Source of the DNA: Ilyomonas sp965277535
Lineage (GTDB): Bacteria > Bacteroidota > Bacteroidia > Chitinophagales > Chitinophagaceae
DNA: 64,000 nucleotides
NCBI GenBank assembly: GCA_965277535.1
Contig: OZ255825.1
Location: 1,178,001 to 1,242,000, forward strand
Direction: 5' to 3'
The notes below the pieces were generated by a model. The model did not search any database. It saw nothing but the letters and a program-made list of their open reading frames with translations, and was not told where the DNA came from. A program made the translations under genes and the position numbers. The stretch's first letter is position 1. Each line of letters opens with the position of its first letter. Positions 7,987-16,148 of the stretch are shown one piece after another.

Positions 7987-8036
7987 AGTTTTTGTTTTTA
8001 AATCAAAAATTCATTTTGTGTGATCAATATCATTCA

Positions 8037-8687
8037 TCATTTTGCTTTGCGGGCAACAATTTCAACCCTTCGGTTCTGTTGTCTTCCTGCCGATGTTGCA
8101 TTCGTAGCAACTGGTGCGTTGTCGCCAACGGCGTTGATGGAAATTTTGGATGAATCAAAACCACCGTTGCTTGCCAGCCATGTTTTCACTGCTTCGGCTC
8201 GTTGCTGTGCCAATTCTTTATTCGATTCTTTTGAACCAATAGAATCGGTATAACCATAAACGCGAAGGTTGCCACCGTTGAAGCGTTTGTTAATGGAAGC
8301 CACAACTTCTTTTAAGTTTTGTTCAGCATCTTTACGGATTGTGCTTTTGCCTTCATCAAACAAAATGTTTTCACCCAAACTATAAATGCCATAGTTGTCG
8401 TTTCCTCTTACTGTTATGTTTTTATTTGTGATTTCACCATAGGCAACAGAAGGGGCATTTCTATCTATATCCGACCAGTCGGGTGTTGTAGTTGTTGATG
8501 GCGTGGTAGTAGCCACTGCGGCGCCTGTATCTTTTTTTGCTGTTGTTGAATCGGAAGTACCGGTTGTTGCACCGTTTTTATTGCAGCTACGCGCAAAGAA
8601 CACAATTAAAAGAACAAGAATTAATAAAAGGAGCAACCAAAGCCATGAATTGCTTTTTTTCTTTGGTTGCACATCGAGATCTGCCAT
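8037..8687 (-). CDS. OmpA-family protein with single N-terminal membrane segment
   Basis: The 216-residue protein starts MADLDVQPKKKSNSWLWLL and has one hydrophobic segment (about 14-34) ending in a cysteine. A Ser/Thr/Ala-rich linker follows. The OmpA C-terminal peptidoglycan-binding domain runs from about 105 to the end: ENILFDEGKSTIRKDAEQNL, VYGYTDSIGSKESNKELAQQ, RAEAVKTWL and GRQQNRRVEIV. The segment lacks a good signal cleavage site, so an inner-membrane anchor with a periplasmic OmpA domain is likely. It lies between two DUF2382 genes on the same strand, which suggests an envelope-stress role for the cluster. Confidence 0.85.
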   Translation of the reverse strand: MADLDVQPKKKSNSWLWLLLLLILVLLIVFFARSCNKNGATTGTSDSTTAKKDTGAAVATTTPSTTTTPDWSDIDRNAPSVAYGEITNKNITVRGNDNYGIYSLGENILFDEGKSTIRKDAEQNLKEVVASINKRFNGGNLRVYGYTDSIGSKESNKELAQQRAEAVKTWLASNGGFDSSKISINAVGDNAPVATNATSAGRQQNRRVEIVARKAK

Positions 8688-8788
8688 AAGAATATTTTCG
8701 TTTATGAATAAAAATAAATTTGGTAAAACCAAAAAGCAACATAAGCCTGTTACAGGTTTTTTACTTTTCGTATTTGTATTTGAAACGT

Positions 8789-8817
8789 AAGAGGACTATT
8801 TCAACAATAGTCCTCTT
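8789..8817. terminator. 12-bp hairpin between DUF2382 and OmpA-like genes
   Basis: Arms 8789-8800 and 8806-8817 pair perfectly around a 5-nt loop. A T-rich tail follows only on the plus strand, while both flanking genes are on the minus strand. It may be an attenuator or processing hairpin rather than a full terminator. Confidence 0.5.
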
Positions 8818-8831
8818 TCTCTTTTCCTATC

Positions 8832-9776
8832 TTATTTTTCATTTTTCCAATCGCTGTCACTTGTTGATGTTCTTTTACCCGAACCCTCAATGTTTTCAAC
8901 ATCTACTTCTGTTTTGCGAACTGTATCGCGGATGGTTTCGTTGCGTTCGTTGGTTTCCTTACCTAAGCTTACTTCTTCTACAATACGCGCTTCTTTGTTT
9001 ACTACAGGTACTTCAGCATGTTCTCTCAATTCAACTTCACCTTCTTTAAATGCATCAAAGTCGGCGTTAGTTGCGGCTCTGTTTACGGTGTTCCTGTTTA
9101 CATACACACGTTCTTCACGCAGGCGCAAATTTTCTTCTACAGGCTTTTCTACAATGCGGCTTTTCAGACGCACACCACCTGTTTCAACCGTGCGTTTGCC
9201 CACCTGCAATTCTTCTTCAATAACAGGAATGGATTTTTTTCCGGTAATGTCATCACTATCACTTACACCGGTTGTTTTGTTTTTGCCATAAATTCCGGTT
9301 GTGTTCACATCCGAATCAATTGTACTGGCTGATGCGCCGGCCGTTTCATTAAACGCACCAACAGGTGCAGCTCCGGTTGTAGTATTGTAAGTGTTGTACT
9401 CATCTGCATTTTCATCCACATTAACAGCACCGCAATCGTCCAATATATCGGCTGCCCTTTCTGCTTCATTGCCTGAAACTGCATGAACAGTAACAATTGA
9501 CTTACCGCGAGCCGCAGTGCTATAACGATTTACGTTTGTATCGTTATCATCATCACTGCCAAACAGGTTTTTGAAAAAGCGGGTGATGCCACTATCATGC
9601 TCGCCTTTATTATCATTGTCGGTATCAAGGTTGAAATTTTGGGTGTTGGTAACATCAGAACTGCTACCGATTGATAAATCTACATCGCTTCTATCGAAGC
9701 CATGGTTTACTAATTGATCTACGGCTTGTTGAGCCTCACTGGGCTTGCTAAATAAGCCAACTACTGTTTGTGTCAT
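8832..9776 (-). CDS. General stress protein with DUF2382 (YsnF/AvaK-like) domain
   Basis: The 314-residue protein begins with a general-stress-protein-17M/YflT-like domain (TQTVVGLFSKPSEAQQAVDQ, LVNHGFDRSDVDLSI, then KSIVTVHAVSGNEAERAADI, a small ferredoxin-like fold). A low-complexity Asn/Thr/Asp linker follows. The C-terminal DUF2382 domain runs from KSIPVIEEELQVGKRTVET through KSRIVEKPVEENLRLREERV to IRDTVRKTEVDVENI. It is cytoplasmic by sequence and acidic. The DUF2382 half is a clear paralogue of that at 7096-7986. Role in stress is a family-level inference only. Confidence 0.82.
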   Translation of the reverse strand: MTQTVVGLFSKPSEAQQAVDQLVNHGFDRSDVDLSIGSSSDVTNTQNFNLDTDNDNKGEHDSGITRFFKNLFGSDDDNDTNVNRYSTAARGKSIVTVHAVSGNEAERAADILDDCGAVNVDENADEYNTYNTTTGAAPVGAFNETAGASASTIDSDVNTTGIYGKNKTTGVSDSDDITGKKSIPVIEEELQVGKRTVETGGVRLKSRIVEKPVEENLRLREERVYVNRNTVNRAATNADFDAFKEGEVELREHAEVPVVNKEARIVEEVSLGKETNERNETIRDTVRKTEVDVENIEGSGKRTSTSDSDWKNEK

Positions 9777-9827
9777 AGGTGTAATTGATTTTATATTTGG
9801 TTATTAAATCCTTTGTTTGTTTTTGCG

Positions 9828-10241
9828 CTATTTTGTTTCTATCCGTTCTACCTTTACAGTTTCTTTGCGCAATCTTACATTGTGTTGTTCACTCTGTTCT
9901 ATACTTCGTTTTGTAATTCTTATTTCTTCTACCACCAGCAACCGCTTCACCAGCACTTCTTTTACAACAGGCACAATCAACGTGCTGCCTTCCTGTCTTA
10001 CTTGCGGTGCTTCATCTTCATATCTGTTTACGGCAACATGTTCAATAGTATACTCATCACTTAACAAACTCACATTAACCATTTCATCCTGTTCTGTTAC
10101 CTCTTTAGTTACTTTAAGTGTTGCGTTTTCTTTTACCGCTTTTCCTATTGTTACTGTTTCCTCTATTACCGGAATCACTATATCTTTTTCATTCGATGCC
10201 TCTGTTTGCTTTTTATCAGAAAAAAAATTTGTGTTTGACAT
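9828..10241 (-). CDS. Short DUF2382 domain protein
   Basis: The 137-residue protein is essentially one DUF2382 domain: DIVIPVIEETVTIGKAVKEN, a central EYTIEHVAVNRYEDEAP segment, and STLIVPVVKEVLVKRLLVVE followed by EIRITKRSIEQSEQ. It is the most divergent of the three DUF2382 proteins and lacks both the PRC-barrel and the YflT-like part. The gene is 51 bp upstream of the longer paralogue on the same strand, and a GCAAAAACAAA word lies two bases past its stop codon. Confidence 0.75.
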   Translation of the reverse strand: MSNTNFFSDKKQTEASNEKDIVIPVIEETVTIGKAVKENATLKVTKEVTEQDEMVNVSLLSDEYTIEHVAVNRYEDEAPQVRQEGSTLIVPVVKEVLVKRLLVVEEIRITKRSIEQSEQHNVRLRKETVKVERIETK

Positions 10242-10463
10242 AAGAGATTAGATTCATTTAAAAACTATGCCGTTGCTATTATGAGTTGATAGACATGTTC
10301 TTACAAAAAAAACATCATCTGTGAAAGATGTGGAATGTGTAGAATGTTTCTCCACACAATTACTACTTTTAGTTCTCAGGTTATGTTTATGTTACTAAAC
10401 TGAGTAAAAATTCACAAGCAATTTGATAACAGATTTTATCATTTCGGGTAAAACAATACCAGT

Positions 10464-13400
10464 TTATAATAAAGCACGCACGCTAGCTCTGCCAGTATTG
10501 ATAGTGCGTGAATCGCCGGGCTTTCTGCCTTCGTATTCAAAGTTGATTTCAATATTATTAATGAGCCGTTTGGTAAAGGAAATATTCCATAAATAATTTT
10601 TACCCGGCAACAATCCGCCCAACATAATATAACTGGTAGTCGTGTTTTGTGCACCTGTATAAGTAATGTTGTTCATAGTAAGCTTTGCATTTACACTTCC
10701 GTTGCTAACCGCATTGTAGCGGCTTTCTATACTAAACGCATTGCTGTTGGCAATTTCGCCTCCATATTGCGGCTGATTGTTTTGCTGTTGAAGCGCGTAG
10801 CTTGCCTGCACACGGAATTTTGTGCCTGCGGTGTAAGACAATTTGGGTTGGAGTGAATAGAGACGGATAAAATAATTTTGGTTTGAAAAAGCAGGCGTTA
10901 GTAAACTGTTGGTGCCAACGCTTTCTGCTACTTCGATGGTATAAACTTTCGCAATGTTTACATGCGCTTTGCCGTTCCATTGATGCAGCCTGCGGCTTTG
11001 AAAACCATACGTGAGCAAGGCTTTGTTGTAGTTGGAAAGCTGTGTAACATCAGCGCCCCAAACCGGACTGCTTCTGTTGAAAGAGAGCGTATTGCTGATG
11101 ATTGAATTGAGTGAAAGCAGCGAACTATCGTTGATGCTTCGCGCAAACGGATTGTATAACGGATGATTGCCTGCCGTTTGTTTTTGCCCCATTTGTAACG
11201 AGGATTGCCAAAACCATCGGGTTATAAAATTTTTGAAATGTTTGTTTTTAAGTCTTAATGATAACGTTTTTGGATTGATTGAAAAACTGTAAGTAAGCTG
11301 GTTATAATCAGCTTTGAGATATTGATTGGTAGGCGTATAAATGCGGATGTATTTTGCCTGGTCCTGAAACTGCGCCAGCACAAATTCGTTGAGCTGCGCA
11401 ATGCCATCTTTGTTGTAATCTATCCATGCGTATTGACCTAAACCCGCAGCCACTTCAATGTAAGAATAATCGCGCTTTTGCTCCTGTCCCGAACCAATTT
11501 CATACACTATATTTCCGTTCACCAAACCATTCCATTCATTAATAGCATATTCGGCTCTGCCCAACAAACTATTATCTGATGTTTCGGAAATGAGTTTAGA
11601 ATCGCTTACCATTAATTGCCTGTAAGTTGCCGTCAAACGAAACTGGTGATGTTTGTTTTGCAGCAATTCTGTTTGAAAAGAATAGTTGTGGCTTCTGTCG
11701 GTTTGTGCTAACAATTTTCCTTCGGGCAATTGATTGCTTCTGGTAAAATAAGTGAACGACCATTTGTTTGCTTTCGCCTGATTGCTTTTGATGTATGCAC
11801 TCCAGGTTTTAAAGCCAAACGATTCGGGTGTTATAGTATCGGCTGCCATGTTTTTAATTTCGTTATGTTCGAGTGCATACGATGCACCAACAACATAATG
11901 ATTCATGTTGTACAAGGTTTTGCTTACATCAACCGAAGGGCGCAAATAATAACCTTTATCAAATGGCAAAGCCATATTGGTAATATTGAACACATCATTC
12001 AATTGAATGCCTTTTATGTTTTGCGAATGTGTGATGATGTTTCTAAATCCTTTGTAGCCATCGCTACGCAGATACGAACTGAAATTGTATTGAATGCTGT
12101 TGTTTTTATCATCATTCAGTTGCAGGTTAAGCGAAGGCAATTGTTCCGTTGCATAATTGGTAATCAGGGGCAAACCCCAATCTCTTGTAAACTCAACTGA
12201 CCGCAATCGTTCAACCGGACGAAAGGCCTTATCAACTCTTTCATAACCTGCATTGCCCACAAAAAATAAAGTCTTGCCTGCCCCCATTTTCCAGGTTTGT
12301 TTTTGCACCAAATTCAGCTTTGCAGCAAAACCAACATCACCGCTTTTGTCCTTTTCTGAAAATGTATTGACATCGGTTTTACTCGAAGCAACCTCTGCCG
12401 AAACGATAGTATGTTCAGACAATTTATATTCACCATTCACGCTAATAACACGTTGGGATTTTGGCGTTACCAAAAATGCGGCTGCCTCGTAAAACCCTTG
12501 CAGTACGCCGTTTTGCGGAGCTACCCATTGATATACTTTTCCATTAGCAGCCGATGCTGCCAATACATAATTTCCTTTGTTGTTCCCAACTTCTACAAAA
12601 GATAAATTGTACTTCGCACTATCGCTATTAATTGAATACACATAAATAGAATCGTGTACACCATTTACCAGCGTATCTATTCTTTTATACAAAATTTTTG
12701 TGGCTGAAAAACTATCGGTGCCGGCAACAGGATAATAAGCATTTTGAATGCTATCGCCGAGGTTGGCGAGAAACTGTTTCTGATCGGTGGTTAAGGTTTG
12801 GTTGATGGGCGAATTCTTTGCATCTACATTGCTGTACGCTGAAACATTCATTGTGAATCTCTTACCAGAAACCGTATTGCTGCCATACAACATTGAGTTT
12901 AAAAAATTGCGGTCGGCATATTGAAATTCAACCTGTACACGCTTGTCTTTTGTTATCATTTGGCGCGGCATAAATGTAACTTCCGCAGTATTGTAATTGA
13001 TGATATAATCTGCATCTTCGCCGCGCTGCATTTGCACACCATCAATAAATACTTTTTCAGTTCCGGCAAGCACTACAAAATACAATTCATTGTTGTTTCC
13101 CTGCAAACGATACGGGCCCTGGTTGCCTTCCTGAACCGCCAGAATATTGCGGGCAAATTTTCCTTTTTCTATGGCGCCACTCACCAATAAATTATCTGTA
13201 AGTTTTTTATTGATGTTGAAATTTTGTTGATACGAAATGCCCTGCAAACGTTGATAAAATCTGAGAAAATAAGCATTGTTTCTTCGCAGGTCAATATCAC
13301 CCAAATCAACTTCCCAGCTTCTTTTTTTGAATTGCAGCAATATTTTATCAAACTCGTTCAATTGCTGTGTTGTACCATCGGGCTGAATAGGAATGTTGTT

Positions 13401-13919
13401 ATCAGTTATCGCGGCAGCAATCTCAATACTGTCGCCAATAATACCATTGATTTGCAAATTCAGTTGCGAATTAAAAACTGCATCCTGCGTGTTGCCAACA
13501 CTCAGGCTTCTTCCAAAACTTCCGTTGTAAGAGAGCTTGCCGAAATTGAATAAAGCAGCATTATTAGGTGATGATGAAAGAGGTTTTCTTTCAGCCATAA
13601 AATTATTGCGGATGCTATCGTAGGTAAAGCGATGAACAGGTGCATTCAGGCGAGAAGGAAATACGCGATACGCCACATCAACACTATCTTTTTCATACTT
13701 CTTTTTCCAGTGAAGCATGGCGTTGATATAATCAACCGAGTAAAAAGAAGTATCAACATCCTGAATAAAAAAAGTATTGGGAACAATGCTTAAACTATCC
13801 AAAACAAGATTTGTTTTTGCACTTATTTTTTTGCTGCGCAAATTGCTCTTTTGGGCAGCCGAAAGGAGTGCAAAATGCAAAATCAAAAACAGCAGTATGG
13901 TGTGTAAGCAGCGCGGCAT
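10464..13919 (-). CDS. Large predicted outer-membrane beta-barrel protein
   Basis: The 1151-residue protein has a signal peptide (TILLFLILHFALLSAAQ). An early periplasmic part includes LNLQINGIIGDSIEIAAAIT and a domain with GPYRLQGNNNELYFVVLAG, VFIDGVQMQRGEDADYIIN and YNTAEVTFMPRQMIT, wording seen in large Bacteroidota surface and barrel proteins. From about residue 340 on, many amphipathic strands with aromatic ends and a final strand (SVRALL) indicate a long beta-barrel. An EF-hand-like loop DYNKDGIAQLNE (residues near 840) could bind calcium. I do not recognise a characterised family; a translocon-like or surface-exposed role is possible. The gene is divergent from the RRM gene. Confidence 0.7.
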   Translation of the reverse strand: MPRCLHTILLFLILHFALLSAAQKSNLRSKKISAKTNLVLDSLSIVPNTFFIQDVDTSFYSVDYINAMLHWKKKYEKDSVDVAYRVFPSRLNAPVHRFTYDSIRNNFMAERKPLSSSPNNAALFNFGKLSYNGSFGRSLSVGNTQDAVFNSQLNLQINGIIGDSIEIAAAITDNNIPIQPDGTTQQLNEFDKILLQFKKRSWEVDLGDIDLRRNNAYFLRFYQRLQGISYQQNFNINKKLTDNLLVSGAIEKGKFARNILAVQEGNQGPYRLQGNNNELYFVVLAGTEKVFIDGVQMQRGEDADYIINYNTAEVTFMPRQMITKDKRVQVEFQYADRNFLNSMLYGSNTVSGKRFTMNVSAYSNVDAKNSPINQTLTTDQKQFLANLGDSIQNAYYPVAGTDSFSATKILYKRIDTLVNGVHDSIYVYSINSDSAKYNLSFVEVGNNKGNYVLAASAANGKVYQWVAPQNGVLQGFYEAAAFLVTPKSQRVISVNGEYKLSEHTIVSAEVASSKTDVNTFSEKDKSGDVGFAAKLNLVQKQTWKMGAGKTLFFVGNAGYERVDKAFRPVERLRSVEFTRDWGLPLITNYATEQLPSLNLQLNDDKNNSIQYNFSSYLRSDGYKGFRNIITHSQNIKGIQLNDVFNITNMALPFDKGYYLRPSVDVSKTLYNMNHYVVGASYALEHNEIKNMAADTITPESFGFKTWSAYIKSNQAKANKWSFTYFTRSNQLPEGKLLAQTDRSHNYSFQTELLQNKHHQFRLTATYRQLMVSDSKLISETSDNSLLGRAEYAINEWNGLVNGNIVYEIGSGQEQKRDYSYIEVAAGLGQYAWIDYNKDGIAQLNEFVLAQFQDQAKYIRIYTPTNQYLKADYNQLTYSFSINPKTLSLRLKNKHFKNFITRWFWQSSLQMGQKQTAGNHPLYNPFARSINDSSLLSLNSIISNTLSFNRSSPVWGADVTQLSNYNKALLTYGFQSRRLHQWNGKAHVNIAKVYTIEVAESVGTNSLLTPAFSNQNYFIRLYSLQPKLSYTAGTKFRVQASYALQQQNNQPQYGGEIANSNAFSIESRYNAVSNGSVNAKLTMNNITYTGAQNTTTSYIMLGGLLPGKNYLWNISFTKRLINNIEINFEYEGRKPGDSRTINTGRASVRALL

Positions 13920-14108
13920 TCTATCGTTTCAGCGTCCTCAATGCAGTAAATATAAACGTTCAAAACAAATGCACATTGCGCATAACAAAAACCATTGGAA
14001 ATAAAAAATAAAATTGGTGCAAAACCAAACCTTTTTATTCACCGAAATAAAACATCAGTTAACACAGAATTATTATTCACGAAATAAATTAATTCAAATA
14101 AAATGAGT

Positions 14109-14116
14109 ATGTTTGC
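14109..14116 (+). promoter_or_regulatory. Candidate -7 box TATGTTTG, long leader of the RRM gene
   Basis: TATGTTTG fits TAnnTTTG and would give a 5' leader of about 120 nt before the ATG at 14246. This is long for this genome. The rest of the 326-bp gap (13920-14245) is AT-rich and shows no other feature. Confidence 0.4.
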
Positions 14117-14245
14117 ACCGTTAATTTGAGTTCTTCAGTATATCGTAAGTTGTTATTTTCGTCCACGCATATTCTTGCTAAAAGTTAATAAGCCAATCTT
14201 TACACCTGTTGCCTCAAGCATTTTTTACAAACAATTTTTTTTAGA

Positions 14246-14593
14246 ATGAACATTTATGTTTCAAACTTAAGCTTCAACGTACAGGATGATGACTTAAGAG
14301 GTTTTTTTGAAGAGTATGGCGAAGTAACTTCTGCCAGAGTAATTATGGACAAAATGACACAACGCAGCCGTGGTTTCGGTTTCGTTGAAATGGCAGATGA
14401 TGCTACTGCACAGAAAGCCATTGCCGAATTGGATGGCGCTTCTGTAGAAGGCAGAAACATTCGCGTTACCGTAGCTAAGCCCCGTGAAGAAAGAACTGGT
14501 GGTGGCGGTGGTGACCGTGGCGGTTCTGGTGGCGGTGGCAATCGTCGCTTTAACAATGCCGGCGGCAGCGGCGGTGGCGGCGGAAGATGGTAA
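14246..14593 (+). CDS. Single-RRM RNA-binding protein with Gly-rich tail
   Basis: The 115-residue protein has one RNA recognition motif (1-78) with RNP2 as IYVSNLSF and RNP1 as RGFGFVEM. An Arg/Gly-rich tail (about 84-115) with GGGGG, NRRF and a terminal GGRW follows. This architecture matches the small RRM proteins of Bacteroidota and cyanobacteria, which bind AU-rich RNA and are linked to cold or post-transcriptional control. The gene stands alone, with a long leader upstream and a 22-bp perfect terminator downstream, so it is probably an independently regulated single-gene unit. Confidence 0.93.
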   Translation: MNIYVSNLSFNVQDDDLRGFFEEYGEVTSARVIMDKMTQRSRGFGFVEMADDATAQKAIAELDGASVEGRNIRVTVAKPREERTGGGGGDRGGSGGGGNRRFNNAGGSGGGGGRW

Positions 14594-14610
14594 TTGTCCT
14601 CTTCAACCAA

Positions 14611-14658
14611 TAAAAACAAAAAGGGTGTTCAACTTGTTGAACACCCTTTTTGTTTTTA
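14611..14658. terminator. 22-bp perfect terminator after the RRM gene
   Basis: Arms 14611-14632 and 14637-14658 pair perfectly around the loop CTTG. The GC core GGGTGTTC is flanked by an A-rich arm and the complementary T-rich arm TTTTTGTTTTTA. Confidence 0.9.
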
Positions 14659-14755
14659 CACAAAAAAATATTTGTAAATTGACTGAACTACTCTACTAAA
14701 ATTCAATATTAAATCTTAAATATTCAATCCTCAATCTTGCTTATCTTCCATGTTT

Positions 14756-14763
14756 TATATTTG
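14756..14763 (+). promoter_or_regulatory. -7 promoter box TATATTTG for the lactonase gene
   Basis: TATATTTG matches TAnnTTTG and lies 21 nt before the ATG at 14785. Confidence 0.55.
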
Positions 14764-14784
14764 CTTCATTAATTTGTATCACAC

Positions 14785-15903
14785 ATGCGCTACTTTCTAA
14801 CCATTGCTTTGTTATGTTTCACGATGACGTTGTTTGCACAAAATCCTATTTTTTATTTATTGGTAGGAACCTACACAAGTGCGCCCAGCAAAAGCGAAGG
14901 CATATATGTTTACAAATTCAATCCTAATAAAGCAGAAGTAACGCCGGTGAGTAAAATTGCGGCGAACAACCCATCATTTCTTGCCATTTCAAAAAATCAA
15001 AAATATGTGTATGCCGTAAGCGAAAACAAGGATAAAAGTGAAGCCAGCGCGTATAGCTTCGACAAGCAAAAAGGTGAACTTCACCTGATCAACTCGCAAG
15101 CGAGTGGTGATGGACCGGCTTATATTTCGGTTGATGCTTCCGGTAAATACGTGATAACAGCCAATTACAGCGGCGGCAGCGTAAGTGTGTTTCCAACAGG
15201 TGATGATGGTTCTTTAAAACCTTCGGTACAAACGCTTTCACATGAAGGTTATGGCGTGAACGTTACACGACAGGAACAACCTCATCCGCACAGCGCTCCA
15301 TTTTCGCCGGATGATAAATTTGTTTTTGTACCAGATTTGGGTAACGACAGGTTGTATCAATACAGTTTTAATGCAAGCAATACCGCATCGCCGCTTACTG
15401 CAACCGATCCGGCATACATTGAAATGCCCGATGGTTCGGGTCCGCGTCATCTTGCGTTTAGCCCGAATGGTAAATTTGTTTACTTGCTGAATGAGCTATC
15501 GGGAATGGTTGTTGTTTATTCCTATAACAACGGAAAACTAACCGAAATACAAAGCATTGTTTCAACTGATGCAGGCGATAAAAACGAGAGAGGCAGTGCC
15601 GATATTCATTTAACGCCGGATGGCAAATTTTTATACACCTCCAATCGCGGCAAAGCCAATGATATTACCATTTTTAAACCCGGACCTGATGGCAAATTGG
15701 TGATGGTAGGACATCAACCTGTAGGCGCGCATCCACGTAATTTTATGATTGACCCGACCGGACGCTTCCTGCTTGTAGCCTGCAGAGACAGCAATGTGGT
15801 GCAGGCTTATGTCATCAATAAAAATTATGGTTTGCTTACCGATGCAGGTTTTAAAATTGATGTTGACCAGCCTGTATTTTTGGGTATGATGCCAGTGAAA
15901 TAA
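14785..15903 (+). CDS. Secreted lactonase, 6-phosphogluconolactonase (YbhE) family
   Basis: The 372-residue protein has a signal peptide (TIALLCFTMTLFAQ) followed by a seven-bladed beta-propeller of the YbhE/Pgl type. Repeated blade signatures include LVGTYTSAPSKSEGIYVYKF, NPSFLAISKNQKYVYAVSE, GDGPAYISVDASGKYVITAN, GPRHLAFSPNGKFVYLLNE and AHPRNFMIDPTGRFLLVA. The His-rich segment QEQPHPHSAPFSPD is typical of the active-site face. The signal peptide argues for a periplasmic lactonase acting on sugar lactones rather than the cytoplasmic pentose-phosphate enzyme. No pathway partners are next to it. Confidence 0.88.
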   Translation: MRYFLTIALLCFTMTLFAQNPIFYLLVGTYTSAPSKSEGIYVYKFNPNKAEVTPVSKIAANNPSFLAISKNQKYVYAVSENKDKSEASAYSFDKQKGELHLINSQASGDGPAYISVDASGKYVITANYSGGSVSVFPTGDDGSLKPSVQTLSHEGYGVNVTRQEQPHPHSAPFSPDDKFVFVPDLGNDRLYQYSFNASNTASPLTATDPAYIEMPDGSGPRHLAFSPNGKFVYLLNELSGMVVVYSYNNGKLTEIQSIVSTDAGDKNERGSADIHLTPDGKFLYTSNRGKANDITIFKPGPDGKLVMVGHQPVGAHPRNFMIDPTGRFLLVACRDSNVVQAYVINKNYGLLTDAGFKIDVDQPVFLGMMPVK

Positions 15904-15928
15904 AAAGTAATCTATCGCATTTATAAAG

Positions 15929-15981
15929 TTTGTTTTTGCCGCATTTATGATTCATAAATAGGATTGAATAGAAATGCGGCA
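15929..15981. repeat. Hairpin with GCAAAAACAAA word after the lactonase gene
   Basis: A 10-bp stem (15937-15946 with 15972-15981) contains an inner palindrome ATTTATGATTCATAAAT at 15943-15959, giving two alternative folds. The word TTTGTTTTTGC at 15929-15939 runs into its left arm. No T-tract follows, so it is not a simple terminator. Confidence 0.5.
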
Positions 15982-16094
15982 ATCTGCACTTGGGAACCTG
16001 CGTAAATTCCTAAACCCATTACGTTTCTCATAAAAGCTTCTTTTACAATACACATTACACAAAAGGAATTGTTTTACTGAACAAATCATTATGT

Positions 16095-16102
16095 TATATT
16101 TG
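16095..16102 (+). promoter_or_regulatory. -7 promoter box TATATTTG for the sugar transferase gene
   Basis: TATATTTG lies 46 nt before the ATG at 16149, with a TTG at about 23 nt upstream as a possible -33 element. Confidence 0.5.
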
Positions 16103-16148
16103 CAACGCTAAAAGTAACAGCTGCTGCAACTGAAACTGAAGGTTTGAT

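Noticed and set aside
14254..14619. Proline-rich open frame antisense to the RRM gene
   Set aside because: The prolines arise from the complement of the Gly-rich tail; the RRM frame has clear RNP motifs.
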